A DNA stretch of 64,000 bases from positions 558,001-622,000 of the forward strand of contig WSYJ01000142.1 in NCBI GenBank assembly GCA_020186115.1, read 5' to 3'. The translations under genes and the position numbers were made by a program. This stretch comes from Histomonas meleagridis. Taxonomy: Eukaryota > Parabasalia > Tritrichomonadida > Dientamoebidae. Every line of letters begins with the position of its first letter. Within the stretch, counting starts at the first letter, position 1. The notes beneath the pieces were generated by a model that was not told where the DNA came from, did no database searches, and saw only the letters and a program-made list of their open reading frames with translations. Shown piece after piece: positions 49,152 through 59,278 of this stretch.

Positions 49152-52100
49152 TCAATTTCCACCATTGAAATCCTGGAACAAATTACTTGGCATCTTCAAA
49201 AAACTGTCCTTACTTTGCTGTTGTTGTTGTTGTTGTTGACCTTGTTCTTGTATTCCAACGTTTTGATACAATGTTTGTAATGGATTTTGAGTTTGGAATT
49301 GTGAAGCAGCTATTTGTTGTAACTGCAACATTTGTACAGTTCTTTGTTGGAACAATTGTGCGCTTTGTAATATTTGTAATTGTTGTTGACTCTTTTGTTG
49401 TTGCAAATTTGCGCCATTACTATTACTGTTACTATTTGTTTCTTCAACTTTAGGAACTTTTTTCGGCTCAACTTTTGTATGTTTTGTTGTTTGTACATTA
49501 CGTTGTGTTGGCGGCGCGAATTTTCTTTCTACGTAATTCACGCATTTCTTTGCGTCAGGCATTTGCTGTATCAAATAAATTGCGACAGGTGACGCCAACC
49601 CATAATATTCCGGCCCAGAGATAGACAAAGCTCGCGGGTTATTTTCCGTTCTTAACTCCAATATCCGCTTTAATATCAAGTTCCAAGGCGATGTTGGGGA
49701 ATTCCCTTCGTAATATATTTCAGGATGTTCATCCATAGTCACTCTAAACAAAGGAACAGGTTCTCCCACGTCCAATATTTCGCATGTGTAGCGAACTTTT
49801 TTCGTTGGGTCTAATGTCGATGCGTATAAACGTGAAGACTTAAATCCCGCGGGATATATATAACGCTCTGTATGGAATGCGCTACGATCAGTTACGATTT
49901 TACCTAAACATGAGATGTATGAAGTCGATGTTAAATTAATTGGCATTACTGGTGTACCATCTTCATTATATGCAATGTCGGGCACTGGCGTTAATTCTGG
50001 TGTACCCGTGTTTTGTGATTTACTTTTAGGTTTAACTGCTTCACGTTCTCGTAATTGTTCTAATGTATTATCATGGATGTAATTTAAGACTTGATCTAAG
50101 CGACGCATTACACGTGTGTCTAATGTAACAAATGTTGGAGGTGACCCATCAAATACACCATCGAATATCGATGACTTTAATATGTCTCCACAGACTCCCC
50201 AACCTCTTTTAGAGATTTCTTTAAAGAATTCATACTCCATTTGATTAGTCCATCCACGTGGCACATTCCGCCAACGTGGTAAATATTGGAAATATTCTTT
50301 AAGAGCTTCTTCCGAATATTCCATAAATGTACGTCGTAATCGTGTTAATGATTGGAATCGTTGTTTAATTCTTCCGGCTGTAATTGCAGGACCTGTTGAT
50401 TCCTTATCATCATCTTTATCTTTCTTCTTTTTCTTACTATTACTTTTATTATTGATTTTCTTTTCAGTATTATTTTCATTATTAGTTTCATCATTACCAT
50501 TATTTTGTTTTTCATTGTTATTATTATTATTATCATTTTCGCCAGTGTCCATCATATCATATACAAATTTCTCGACTTGTTCTTCAGTTTTATCAAAGAA
50601 TCCACAAATTTCAGTGAACTTTGCCCAATCATAATCACCATTCTCTTTAAGTGGTACACCTGCATGTAACATTTGTTGTAATACTGTTGATTTATCTTTT
50701 TTACGCCATAAATTAACTTTCGGTCGATAAACATCAGTTGGTATATCATCCGAACTATGTTGTTCTGTAGAATAATATTTCTTAATACCAGCAGCTAATT
50801 TCTTAATTCGTGGTGTTAAATTCATTTGTGGTGCATGTTCAATATTTTGATAGATTTCCATCGATTTATATGTAAATGGTATTTCAGGATCTGTATGAAA
50901 TTCATCATAACGTGCAAAACCATATTTCCATGTGCCATATATTAAACATCGATCATCATTAAGTGTCCACCATTCTGCTGGTAAATTACCTTGACATTTA
51001 GGTACTATAATTTGATCGAATTGTCGATTAGCTTTTTCTACTCCCATTGTTACATAATATAATAATTCGATTCTTTTAATCCATGCGCCTCCTTTTCGTT
51101 GCATTAATTGAACAAAATCTGGATCAATCATTGCTGGTTGTTTCATAAATTCTGCATCTGTAGCTTCTGCATCTTCTAAATTAACAAATGATGAATCAAA
51201 TTCTTTGGTATTAGCTTTCTCTAATAACATTCGTGCAGTTGTATATTGTGTTACATCATTATGATTATATAATAGCCAACGTAAAAATGCTCGTGCTGCT
51301 AACTTAACTTGTAATACTGGGCGTTTTAAGCCACATAATTTTTGCGCTTCTTCCCATCGATCCCATCCATACCATGATAATAAATGTTGTAATTTTTCTC
51401 GTTCTGTTCTTCTCCATTCTTTAGAACTATCTTCATCTCCAATATCATCCTCAAAATATTGTGATTGAACTCTTCTTCGAGTTCGCATATAACCATCGTC
51501 ACTAACTTCTTCTTCTTTATTCTCTGGTTGTTGTGGTAATATTTTAGACCAAAAATTAGGGTCTTCTAAATCAACCGAATTTTCTTCATCTTCAATATCA
51601 AAATTAGCTTTAGAAAATGATGAACCTGCTGCTTCATTATATACCATTACTTTAGATCGACTTAATATTTGATCAATATCTTGTTCATTAAAGTTTTCTT
51701 CTTCAACATCATTTAACATATGATATGCACCTTTCCTTAATAATTGATCGATTTCTTTATTCTTCTCTTTATCTAATATTGCATGTCCTAAGCCTAACTT
51801 TAATGAAGCAGCTTGAAACATATGTTCTTCATATGTATTCTTTGTTAATAATCGATAAACTTTTACTACTTTTGTTTGTCCAATTCTATGACATCGAGCT
51901 TGAGCTTGTAAATCATTTTGAGGATTCCAATCGGAATCAAAGATTATTACAGTATCTGCAGAATTTAAATTAATTCCTAATCCTCCTGCTCTTGTACATA
52001 ATAAGAAGATAAAGATATCACTATCTTTTGCATTAAATTGATCAATTAATGGTTGTCGAGCTCTTCCTGGTACATTACCATCAATTCTTAAATGTTTATA

Positions 52101-53828
52101 TCGGAAATAATCCAAATAATATTCTAAAAGATCTAATAACTTTGTCATTTGACTAAAGATTAATACTCGATGTCCATCAGACTTTAATTTGGGTAATAAT
52201 TTATCTAATAATATGAATTTACCACTGGATCGAATTAAACAATCCATAATTTCTTGATCTGTTAAATTAGTACCTCTTTCTGCTAATATTTTTTCTTCTG
52301 CGCCTTTAATTAAATATGGATGTAAACAAACTTTACGTAAATCCATTGATATGTTCTTTAAATTTGCTCCTTTTGATAAAAATCCGGCATTATTTTCTAA
52401 AACTGCTTTATAAAATTGTTTTTGTGTCTTCGTTAATGTACATTCTATAATTGTTTCTTCTTTCGCTGCTATGTTTTTATCGACGTCTGCTTTTAATCGA
52501 CGTAATAAATGTGGTTTCAAGATTTTTCGTAATCGTTTAACATCATTCATTGTTTCAGCAGATGTAACATCAGTAAAATTACCTGGATGTAGAAACTCTA
52601 AAAGTGTTTGTAATTCTTCAATTGTATTTTGTAATGGTGTCCCTGTTAATAAAAGTCGGAATTCACTATGAATATGTGTAAGAGATTGAAGTAACTTAGA
52701 ATGTGCATTCTTTAATCGATGTGCTTCATCGACTATTAAGACATTATAAGAAAATTGCGAAAAAACAGAAGTATCACTCATAATATAATCATATTGAACA
52801 ATAAGAGCATCGAACTTCGGAGTGACGCCATCATCATGGAAAAGTTCATATTGTCGAATAATTTCTCGTGATTGTCTTGAGCCGGAATAAACAACTGCAT
52901 TTAAGTCAGTCCATTCATTAAATGTACGTAACCAATGTGGTAATGTTGTTAATGGCGCTATAATTAAAAATGGACCTGGTAAATGTTCTTGTGTATAAAG
53001 TCGATTAAGAAATGCAATCGCTTGAACTGTCTTGCCTAAACCCATTTCATCAGCTAATATACAATTTTTACGATTGTACCAACAAAATAAAAGCCAATTA
53101 AGACCTTCAAGTTGATACTCAAATAATTTCAATCCATGTTTAAATTCGGGATTTTCTTCAATCTTTTGATAGGATTCAGGCGAAGGACGCCTGAAATGTG
53201 GCCTTGGTTTGATCGCATTACGAGCATAAAAAACATTAATAGATTCTTGATCAACATCTACTTCCCATGTACAGTTATCATATTCAAGCCCACACCACTT
53301 AACAAAATATTCGGGTGGATCATGGCCTCGAACTGCTATAACTTTTTCTATGTTATTATACTCTGGATTATAATATGGTTCTGAAGGTGGTGCAAGAACA
53401 CGCTTGTGATATCTCTTTAATGATTGTGCTGCATTCGGATATTGTAAATAAACATCAGTTGAAACCCACTCACATTCTCTATATGGCCGATTTCGTTTCT
53501 TAACAAGGTAAGAATATGATTGATCTTCATCAACGCGGTAAGCAATGATCTTTTCAAATGGTGATTTCTCAGATGTTTCAACTTGTACTTCATCATATGT
53601 GTCTGTATCAGATGAAGACATTTCTGCGTATTCAAATTCGTCATCATCATTGGAGTGTTTTGAATTGTAATTTTCTATTGATGGTGATGATGATATTTGG
53701 GAATTATAAGGTTGATCTTTAGGATGGTAAACAAAGTTAATGATTCGAGGGCAAGAATCATCGATTCCACTTTCGCTACCTTTTCCAGCTTGGTTATCTA
53801 AGCTTGAGCTATTGTAGAAACGTAGCAT
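49152..53828 (-). CDS. CHD-family chromatin remodeller with a C-terminal FYR domain
   Basis: About 1,558 residues from the ATG at 53828; the frame is open to a TTG at 53852 but that is an unlikely start. Order of domains: two chromodomains (about 91-145 and 150-196), SNF2 ATPase with DEMGLGKT (260-267), VDEAH and, in the second lobe, HRIGQT. SANT-like helical segments follow (WTLNDDRCLIYGTWKYGFAR; GWTNQMEYEFFKEISKRGW), recalling the CHD6-9 group. At about 1303-1437 a FYRN-FYRC pair is clear: FHTERYIYPAGFKSSRLYAS, then YYGLASPVAIYLIQQMPDAK. The end is Gln-rich. Remodellers of this class slide nucleosomes; FYR domains occur in trithorax/MLL and TBRG1 proteins and are not usual partners of CHD. 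The whole frame is intact. Confidence 0.88.
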   Translation of the reverse strand: MLRFYNSSSLDNQAGKGSESGIDDSCPRIINFVYHPKDQPYNSQISSSPSIENYNSKHSNDDDEFEYAEMSSSDTDTYDEVQVETSEKSPFEKIIAYRVDEDQSYSYLVKKRNRPYRECEWVSTDVYLQYPNAAQSLKRYHKRVLAPPSEPYYNPEYNNIEKVIAVRGHDPPEYFVKWCGLEYDNCTWEVDVDQESINVFYARNAIKPRPHFRRPSPESYQKIEENPEFKHGLKLFEYQLEGLNWLLFCWYNRKNCILADEMGLGKTVQAIAFLNRLYTQEHLPGPFLIIAPLTTLPHWLRTFNEWTDLNAVVYSGSRQSREIIRQYELFHDDGVTPKFDALIVQYDYIMSDTSVFSQFSYNVLIVDEAHRLKNAHSKLLQSLTHIHSEFRLLLTGTPLQNTIEELQTLLEFLHPGNFTDVTSAETMNDVKRLRKILKPHLLRRLKADVDKNIAAKEETIIECTLTKTQKQFYKAVLENNAGFLSKGANLKNISMDLRKVCLHPYLIKGAEEKILAERGTNLTDQEIMDCLIRSSGKFILLDKLLPKLKSDGHRVLIFSQMTKLLDLLEYYLDYFRYKHLRIDGNVPGRARQPLIDQFNAKDSDIFIFLLCTRAGGLGINLNSADTVIIFDSDWNPQNDLQAQARCHRIGQTKVVKVYRLLTKNTYEEHMFQAASLKLGLGHAILDKEKNKEIDQLLRKGAYHMLNDVEEENFNEQDIDQILSRSKVMVYNEAAGSSFSKANFDIEDEENSVDLEDPNFWSKILPQQPENKEEEVSDDGYMRTRRRVQSQYFEDDIGDEDSSKEWRRTEREKLQHLLSWYGWDRWEEAQKLCGLKRPVLQVKLAARAFLRWLLYNHNDVTQYTTARMLLEKANTKEFDSSFVNLEDAEATDAEFMKQPAMIDPDFVQLMQRKGGAWIKRIELLYYVTMGVEKANRQFDQIIVPKCQGNLPAEWWTLNDDRCLIYGTWKYGFARYDEFHTDPEIPFTYKSMEIYQNIEHAPQMNLTPRIKKLAAGIKKYYSTEQHSSDDIPTDVYRPKVNLWRKKDKSTVLQQMLHAGVPLKENGDYDWAKFTEICGFFDKTEEQVEKFVYDMMDTGENDNNNNNNEKQNNGNDETNNENNTEKKINNKSNSKKKKKDKDDDKESTGPAITAGRIKQRFQSLTRLRRTFMEYSEEALKEYFQYLPRWRNVPRGWTNQMEYEFFKEISKRGWGVCGDILKSSIFDGVFDGSPPTFVTLDTRVMRRLDQVLNYIHDNTLEQLREREAVKPKSKSQNTGTPELTPVPDIAYNEDGTPVMPINLTSTSYISCLGKIVTDRSAFHTERYIYPAGFKSSRLYASTLDPTKKVRYTCEILDVGEPVPLFRVTMDEHPEIYYEGNSPTSPWNLILKRILELRTENNPRALSISGPEYYGLASPVAIYLIQQMPDAKKCVNYVERKFAPPTQRNVQTTKHTKVEPKKVPKVEETNSNSNSNGANLQQQKSQQQLQILQSAQLFQQRTVQMLQLQQIAASQFQTQNPLQTLYQNVGIQEQGQQQQQQQQSKDSFLKMPSNLFQDFNGGN

Positions 53829-54422
53829 TGGATGGAAGGGAATTATGGTCAATGGGATTGAAAGAGATCCCCCAATTCAATCAGCATCAACTCCCAAAAT
53901 TTCACATAAACCGCATGATAAACTTTCCAAACCGAGAAAACCAGATAATGCAATCGTAAAACAAGAATAATATCAAAACATAAATAAAAACCATCAGTAT
54001 TAGCTCATTGAAATGTCTGTGTTAAGCATAAACAAAATTAAGGTTAATGCATTGTTAATGTTCATTTTTTGTTAAACACAAATCTAAGGAAAAAATTGTT
54101 AAAACGAATTAAGGAATTTCACCAAATCTATTTTTTTTTTTTTTTAACAAACAATGAATTCAGATCTTTTTAACTAAGACAATAATTTCCAATTTTATAA
54201 TTGTTCAAACAAACATAGTGAAAATAAATTTATTAACAAGGACAAATTCATGAAAATGATTTCATAATTTATATATTAATAACATCGTACAAAAAATAGT
54301 TAAAATTTAATAATTTGTGATTTTCTATGTATAACGACAAAAAAGCAAAAGAAAATATGATTAAAAAGAATTTTTAAAAGAAATTTTCCGATCATAATTG
54401 GGAAAAGTGCATTTTTTCCCAA
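53829..54422. other. Intergenic region with T15 run
   Basis: About 590 AT-rich bases; T15 at 54131-54145. No gene seen. Confidence 0.5.
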
Positions 54423-55838
54423 TCAGTGCTTATATCCCGACTTGCTGGCTTGGCGTATTATATGTGAGGCCCACATTCCGGCCAATCCATCATTCGATTT
54501 AAACGTATAACGTTTTCTGTATTTTCCATATGTCATTGTCCACTCTTTTCCGTCCCGTGATACTGTGGCTGATGTGTCACCAAATAGAAGCATACAATGC
54601 GTAAGCTGTTGTGTCTTTGTGTTAAAAAATAATAATCTTTGGTTTGTAAGAAAGAGAATTCTTTCTTTCCAACCAAAAATTTTGTTTTTTATGCTAATTA
54701 TACTGTTGAATATGATCACTTCGTTGTCTCTTAAGATGGAATCAGCAATGGTCGGCTGTTCTTCTTCAAATTTTGTAAAGACTGGCATTTTGATATTTGC
54801 CAAATTATGCCAATCAACATCTTTGAAAAAGGCATGGTTTCGAATAGATGGATACCCTTTTTGAGCTTCGCCAAAGCCAATGCGTTCACGAGGATTACTT
54901 TTGAGTAATGATACAATGAGATCTTTGGCGGTTTTGGGAAGATTATTAATGGCTGGATTAAACTTAAGATCAGTAATGTTTGTCATTAGCTCTACTGTGT
55001 TTTGGCCACTAAAGGGTGCCGATCCTGTTAATAGATTAAATATCACACAGCCAAACGACCATAAATCAGAACTGTAACAGATTTCCCCATCATTCAAAAG
55101 TTCGGGAGCTACAAATGCAGGTGTTCCGACAATTGATGAGCGAATTAATTCTTGATTCCCAGAATCATCCATAAGTGCTGTTCCAAAATCTGATAAAAGA
55201 ACATGGTTGTTTTCATCTAAAAGAATGTTTTCGGGTTTAAGATCACGATGAATAACATTAGCTTTATGACATACACATATTGCTTCAAAAATTTGGGCTG
55301 CAAGAAGTCTAACAACATTAGTGTTGAGGCTTCCTATATCATTCACGGCTTCTGCAAGATCACCATGTTCTGCTAATTCAAGAACAAAATATAAGTTTGA
55401 ATCGTCTTTAAATGTTCCATACAAACGCACAACAAAAGTACTTGCGCATTTGATTAGCGCATTTTTTTCTATGATTGGTTGGTTTTGTTTCTTCATTTTC
55501 ATAAGGCATCTACGATTCATAGCCTTCAATGCATAAATTTTCCCTGTTCCAACTTCCATTGCTTTATATATTTGTCCATAAGCACCTTGGCCTATGGGAG
55601 ATTCGACAATAAAATCCTCGAGAAGGAATGACATTTGTTTCGACAATTGTTCAGTTTCCATCCGCCAAGAACTTTTGCCATATTTTTGAACGCGTTCAAA
55701 CTCATTGAAAATGTCGCCATTTTTGTTCGTTACTACAATGTTCAAATACTTTTGATCGTTTTCGACAGAAACGGCATTCAAAAAGTTGGATTGTTTTTGA
55801 ATTAATTCCAAATCATTAAAACCAATAAATATATGCAT
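54423..55838 (-). CDS. PDK1-like AGC kinase (3-phosphoinositide-dependent kinase)
   Basis: 471 residues. Kinase domain about 72-340 with GQGAYG (83-88), catalytic Lys105, HRDLKPEN (197-204) and DFGTA (217-221). The activation loop SSIVGTPAFVAPELL has Ser235 where PDK1 autophosphorylates. A C-terminal PH-like domain (about 365-470; KERILFLTNQRLLFFN) completes the PDK1 layout: kinase followed by PH, no hydrophobic motif. PDK1 phosphorylates the activation loop of other AGC kinases at PIP3-containing membranes. The 70 residues before the kinase domain are of unknown function; in-frame ATGs at residues 60 and 69 are alternative starts. The gene starts only 14 bases after the stop of the helicase gene upstream. 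Confidence 0.85.
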   Translation of the reverse strand: MHIFIGFNDLELIQKQSNFLNAVSVENDQKYLNIVVTNKNGDIFNEFERVQKYGKSSWRMETEQLSKQMSFLLEDFIVESPIGQGAYGQIYKAMEVGTGKIYALKAMNRRCLMKMKKQNQPIIEKNALIKCASTFVVRLYGTFKDDSNLYFVLELAEHGDLAEAVNDIGSLNTNVVRLLAAQIFEAICVCHKANVIHRDLKPENILLDENNHVLLSDFGTALMDDSGNQELIRSSIVGTPAFVAPELLNDGEICYSSDLWSFGCVIFNLLTGSAPFSGQNTVELMTNITDLKFNPAINNLPKTAKDLIVSLLKSNPRERIGFGEAQKGYPSIRNHAFFKDVDWHNLANIKMPVFTKFEEEQPTIADSILRDNEVIIFNSIISIKNKIFGWKERILFLTNQRLLFFNTKTQQLTHCMLLFGDTSATVSRDGKEWTMTYGKYRKRYTFKSNDGLAGMWASHIIRQASKSGYKH

Positions 55839-55852
55839 ATAGGCTCTTTATT

Positions 55853-57391
55853 TTAGCGTCTATACGAAACATTATCGAAAGAGTGTTCTCTTCTAAAACC
55901 ACCTTTTCTTCTATTTCCACTTCTGTAGTTATTATAATTATTTCTGTTATAGTAATCGGGTTTTCTTTGGTTTCTTAAGTCCTTGTCCAAACCCTCGAGG
56001 CCTTCAGGCACCGGATGTCTGTTCGCTCGAAAGTGAGCTAACAACGCTTGCAAAAACGGAATATTCGATTCATTCCAAAACGAAGTCGCAATTCCATTTT
56101 TACCTGCTCTGCCTGTTCTCCCAATTCGATGGATATAACTATCCACATCTGTCGGTAAATCAAGATTTATAACATGCGCTACATTCGGTATATCGATACC
56201 TCGTGCTGCGACATCAGTCGCAACCATAATTTGCGCTTTGCCAGACGTAAAACCTCGAAGTGCTGCTCGTCGATCACTCATTTCTCTGTCACCATGTATG
56301 GCTACAACATGACAACCTTCATCATATAAATAATCTTCAATTGAATCAACTTTAACTTTTCGTTCTGCAAAGACTAACGTTTGCCCATTAACTTCATTGA
56401 TCTTGTCTAATAATGCTGATAACTTATTGTCTTCATCAACATAGACAAATCGTTGCTCAATTAAAGTTGGGGCATCCTGAATTCCAACTTCAATCCTTGT
56501 GGTGTCATTTTTCATGTATTGGCGCGCTAAATTTTGGACTTCACGAGGAAATGTGGCAGAAAAAAGTAAGGTCTGACGGTCGCTGGGTGTGGGCATGTCA
56601 AAGTCATCAATAATATGACGTATTTGTGGCTCAAATCCCATATCAAGCATACGATCTGCTTCATCAAGAATGAGGAATTTAATGCATGCGAGACTTATGG
56701 CATTACGACTTTCAATAATATCAATAAGACGACCAGGAGTGGCAATAAGAATGTCACAGCCATTTCGTAGAAGTGGTAATTGATGATATATCGGTTCGCC
56801 ACCAAATACACAAACTGTTTTGTAATTCGTGAACTTTGAAAATTTTAGTGTCTCATCTTGGATTTGAAGTGCTAATTCACGTGTAGGTGCAAGAACTAAA
56901 ATACAAGGATCACGACTTTCTTTAGTGGTCTGTAGTTGTGTAAGAACAGGTAACATATATGCTGCCGTTTTACCACTACCTGTTTGTGATGTAACAAGAA
57001 CATCTCGTCCTGATAAAACATATGGAATGGAAAATTTTTGAACTGCTGTAGGTGATTTATAACCCATCTTACCAACAGCAAATAAAATCTCATTGCGAAC
57101 GCCGCATCGAGGAAATTGTGTGATCGGAGATAGAGATTCAGGAGTAACGCGAACTTCTGCTTCATAAACAGACATGTTAGCAGTGTCCTGGTTTGATGAA
57201 AAAATCCTTTCGATCTCTTCATCATCAACATTACGAAATGTTGGTGTCGATACTGATCGAATCATGGCGTGGTTACCAAAATCTCTGTTTTGAAATCGAC
57301 TGTCGTTATGATTGGGCGGTGGATTTGGATTCTGTTGTGTCTGTTGTTGTTTATTTCGTAAGTGTGGGGGTACATAGAGACTTGAAGACAT
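55853..57391 (-). CDS. Ded1/DDX3-type DEAD-box RNA helicase
   Basis: 512 residues. It starts with SSSLYVPPHLR, the N-terminal motif typical of Ded1/DDX3/Vasa-group helicases. Motifs run in order: Q motif near 116, SQTGSGKT (135-142), PTRELA, LDEADRMLD, LLFSATF, then the second RecA lobe with VATDVAARGID and HRIGRTGRAG. A short Asn/Arg/Gly tail closes the protein. Ded1 promotes translation initiation by unwinding 5' leaders. It is divergent from the coiled-coil gene at 57884, sharing a 490-base spacer. A TCATA initiator-like motif overlaps the ATG at 57391-57395, which would give an extremely short leader. Confidence 0.93.
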   Translation of the reverse strand: MSSSLYVPPHLRNKQQQTQQNPNPPPNHNDSRFQNRDFGNHAMIRSVSTPTFRNVDDEEIERIFSSNQDTANMSVYEAEVRVTPESLSPITQFPRCGVRNEILFAVGKMGYKSPTAVQKFSIPYVLSGRDVLVTSQTGSGKTAAYMLPVLTQLQTTKESRDPCILVLAPTRELALQIQDETLKFSKFTNYKTVCVFGGEPIYHQLPLLRNGCDILIATPGRLIDIIESRNAISLACIKFLILDEADRMLDMGFEPQIRHIIDDFDMPTPSDRQTLLFSATFPREVQNLARQYMKNDTTRIEVGIQDAPTLIEQRFVYVDEDNKLSALLDKINEVNGQTLVFAERKVKVDSIEDYLYDEGCHVVAIHGDREMSDRRAALRGFTSGKAQIMVATDVAARGIDIPNVAHVINLDLPTDVDSYIHRIGRTGRAGKNGIATSFWNESNIPFLQALLAHFRANRHPVPEGLEGLDKDLRNQRKPDYYNRNNYNNYRSGNRRKGGFRREHSFDNVSYRR

Positions 57392-57883
57392 ATGAAAGGT
57401 CGAACAAACATATTCAATCGCAATAACTCAAAAAGTGAATTGAGTGAAAAACCAAAAATTTCGGATTGAAAATTTTGGCTATCAGGTCAGAAATAAACCA
57501 CCAAAATTGATCGCTTACACGGAATGTTTGCAGGACGTTTAGGAAATTTCAGGCGGATTATCGAAAAAGTGACATTGCTCAAAGTTTTTTTAACGTCTTT
57601 TCCAGGGAGGTGTTTTCCATTTTTTTTCCTTTTCTCTTTGTTTGAACAGATGTTAATATAATCTATTGAATTACTTCCTTGATTTTTTAAGTTATTTAAT
57701 AAAAAAAATTGGTTTAATACAAAAATCACTTATAACTGATTGCAATAAAATTATTTGAAATTTAGGAAATAACCATGTTTACCAATGATGTGTTGTGCAT
57801 TAGAGATTTGAATTTGATGTTGAAATTCATCAAAAAAAATAATGATATAAATATTGGCACTTTTTTGAGTGCGTTAAGTACAA
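57392..57883. other. Divergent promoter region
   Basis: About 490 bases between two divergent genes; contains GGCGGAT at 57552-57558. No further element identified. Confidence 0.5.
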
Positions 57884-58699
57884 ATGGAAAAAGAAATTTA
57901 TGAACTCAGAATCCAGAGAAAAAAAGCAATAGAAAACCATGAATTTGAAAGAGCTAAAGAACTAGATCAAGAAATCAAAAATACGAGAACAAAAATCAAT
58001 GAAACTAAAAAAGAAAATTATCTCAACGAGTTGATAGTTTCAATAGAAAATTATACAGATCACCATCTGGAACTTGTTGATGAATTAAATAATAAACTTG
58101 AAAATGAAGAGTTTCAGATTCGACAAAGGTTTCATAACGCATTTCAAGAAATGAAAAAATCTCAGAAATCCAAATTAATTGCGCTTGAGAAAGAACATAT
58201 TAGCAATATGACAAAGGAAAAGCAGCGAACAATTCCAGAAAAAGAATTACTTCTTGAAAAATCAAGGAAGGAAGCAATGAATGGAAATTATGACAAAGCA
58301 ATTGAGCACAGAGAGAAAGCTAAGCAAATTGCAGATGAAACTATTGCGCAAAGGATTGTCCAAGTTGATAATCTATTTAATCAAAGTCGCGATAAATTAA
58401 TGGCACAATTCAAAGCAGCAATCACAGAACTCCAAACAAGGTTTGAAAGCGAACTGCGAAGTCACGAAGACAAAAAAGAGAAGGCCTTTGACCAAAAAAA
58501 GACTATTCTTGAAAATCAAATTGCAATTTTCATCCAGAAGAGTCTGAAAGATATTGCAAAAGACAAACTCTTTGATGATAGAAAATCAGCGTATGTTTAT
58601 ATCCAACCAATTATTAGCAGTTTTTTGGAAAATCGAGGAATTGAATTTCCTGATTCATCTTTAATTCAATCGCAAGCAACGTCAGCAAGAACATCATGA
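57884..58699 (+). CDS. Coiled-coil protein with UVR-like N-terminus, unknown
   Basis: 271 residues, nearly all charged coiled coil. The first 35 residues (RKKAIENHEFERAKELDQEI) have the spacing of a UVR-like helical pair, repeated at about 135-155 (REAMNGNYDKAIEHREKAK-like pattern). I know of similar coiled-coil proteins in trichomonads but no assigned function. The C-terminal 40 residues are less charged and end in a Ser/Thr-rich tail. Confidence 0.7.
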   Translation: MEKEIYELRIQRKKAIENHEFERAKELDQEIKNTRTKINETKKENYLNELIVSIENYTDHHLELVDELNNKLENEEFQIRQRFHNAFQEMKKSQKSKLIALEKEHISNMTKEKQRTIPEKELLLEKSRKEAMNGNYDKAIEHREKAKQIADETIAQRIVQVDNLFNQSRDKLMAQFKAAITELQTRFESELRSHEDKKEKAFDQKKTILENQIAIFIQKSLKDIAKDKLFDDRKSAYVYIQPIISSFLENRGIEFPDSSLIQSQATSARTS

Positions 58700-59278
58700 A
58701 CGCCAAGCAGACTTGAATAAATTTTAATATATGTAAAAGTTTTTTTCTTGTGATTTGTGTATTTCATAATTTTTGACTGCTGCTCTTTTTAAAGTTTCTT
58801 GTATATCTGCATACTACTATTGGCGGATTCAACAAATGATGATGAGAGTTTCATAAAAAAATGATGTGATTTAAAAAAAAAAATTCTATTCACAGAAATT
58901 GATATATAATTCTATTGGTATTCTGACATTTTTAATTGGGAATTTTGTTCATATTTTGGCAAATAATCAAACAGTAGAAATTTTTTACGTAAATTTGGAA
59001 AATTCTATATATCTGTATCAGAAATAGTGTCAAAATATTTGATTCAAAATAACTATCGCAAATTTTTAATTTGAGCGCTTTTGACGGCTGAAACGTTTTC
59101 TTCCTCCAAAAACGATTATTCAAAATGTTTCTGATATGAATGTTCTGGTAGTTATAAGCTGATATATGTACATAGTAAATGAAACATCCATTGGAAAGGA
59201 CAGAAAAAATTGGTGAAATTTATTTCATTTTTATATCAATTTAACGAATACATTTTCATAAAAAAACCTTTTATTAGC
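58700..59278. other. Intergenic region between convergent genes
   Basis: About 580 AT-rich bases; GGCGGAT at 58822-58828. A 63-codon frame on the minus strand is not convincing. Confidence 0.5.

Noticed and set aside
53829-53852. Start of the CHD gene at 53852
   Set aside because: That codon is TTG; the first ATG in frame is at 53828.
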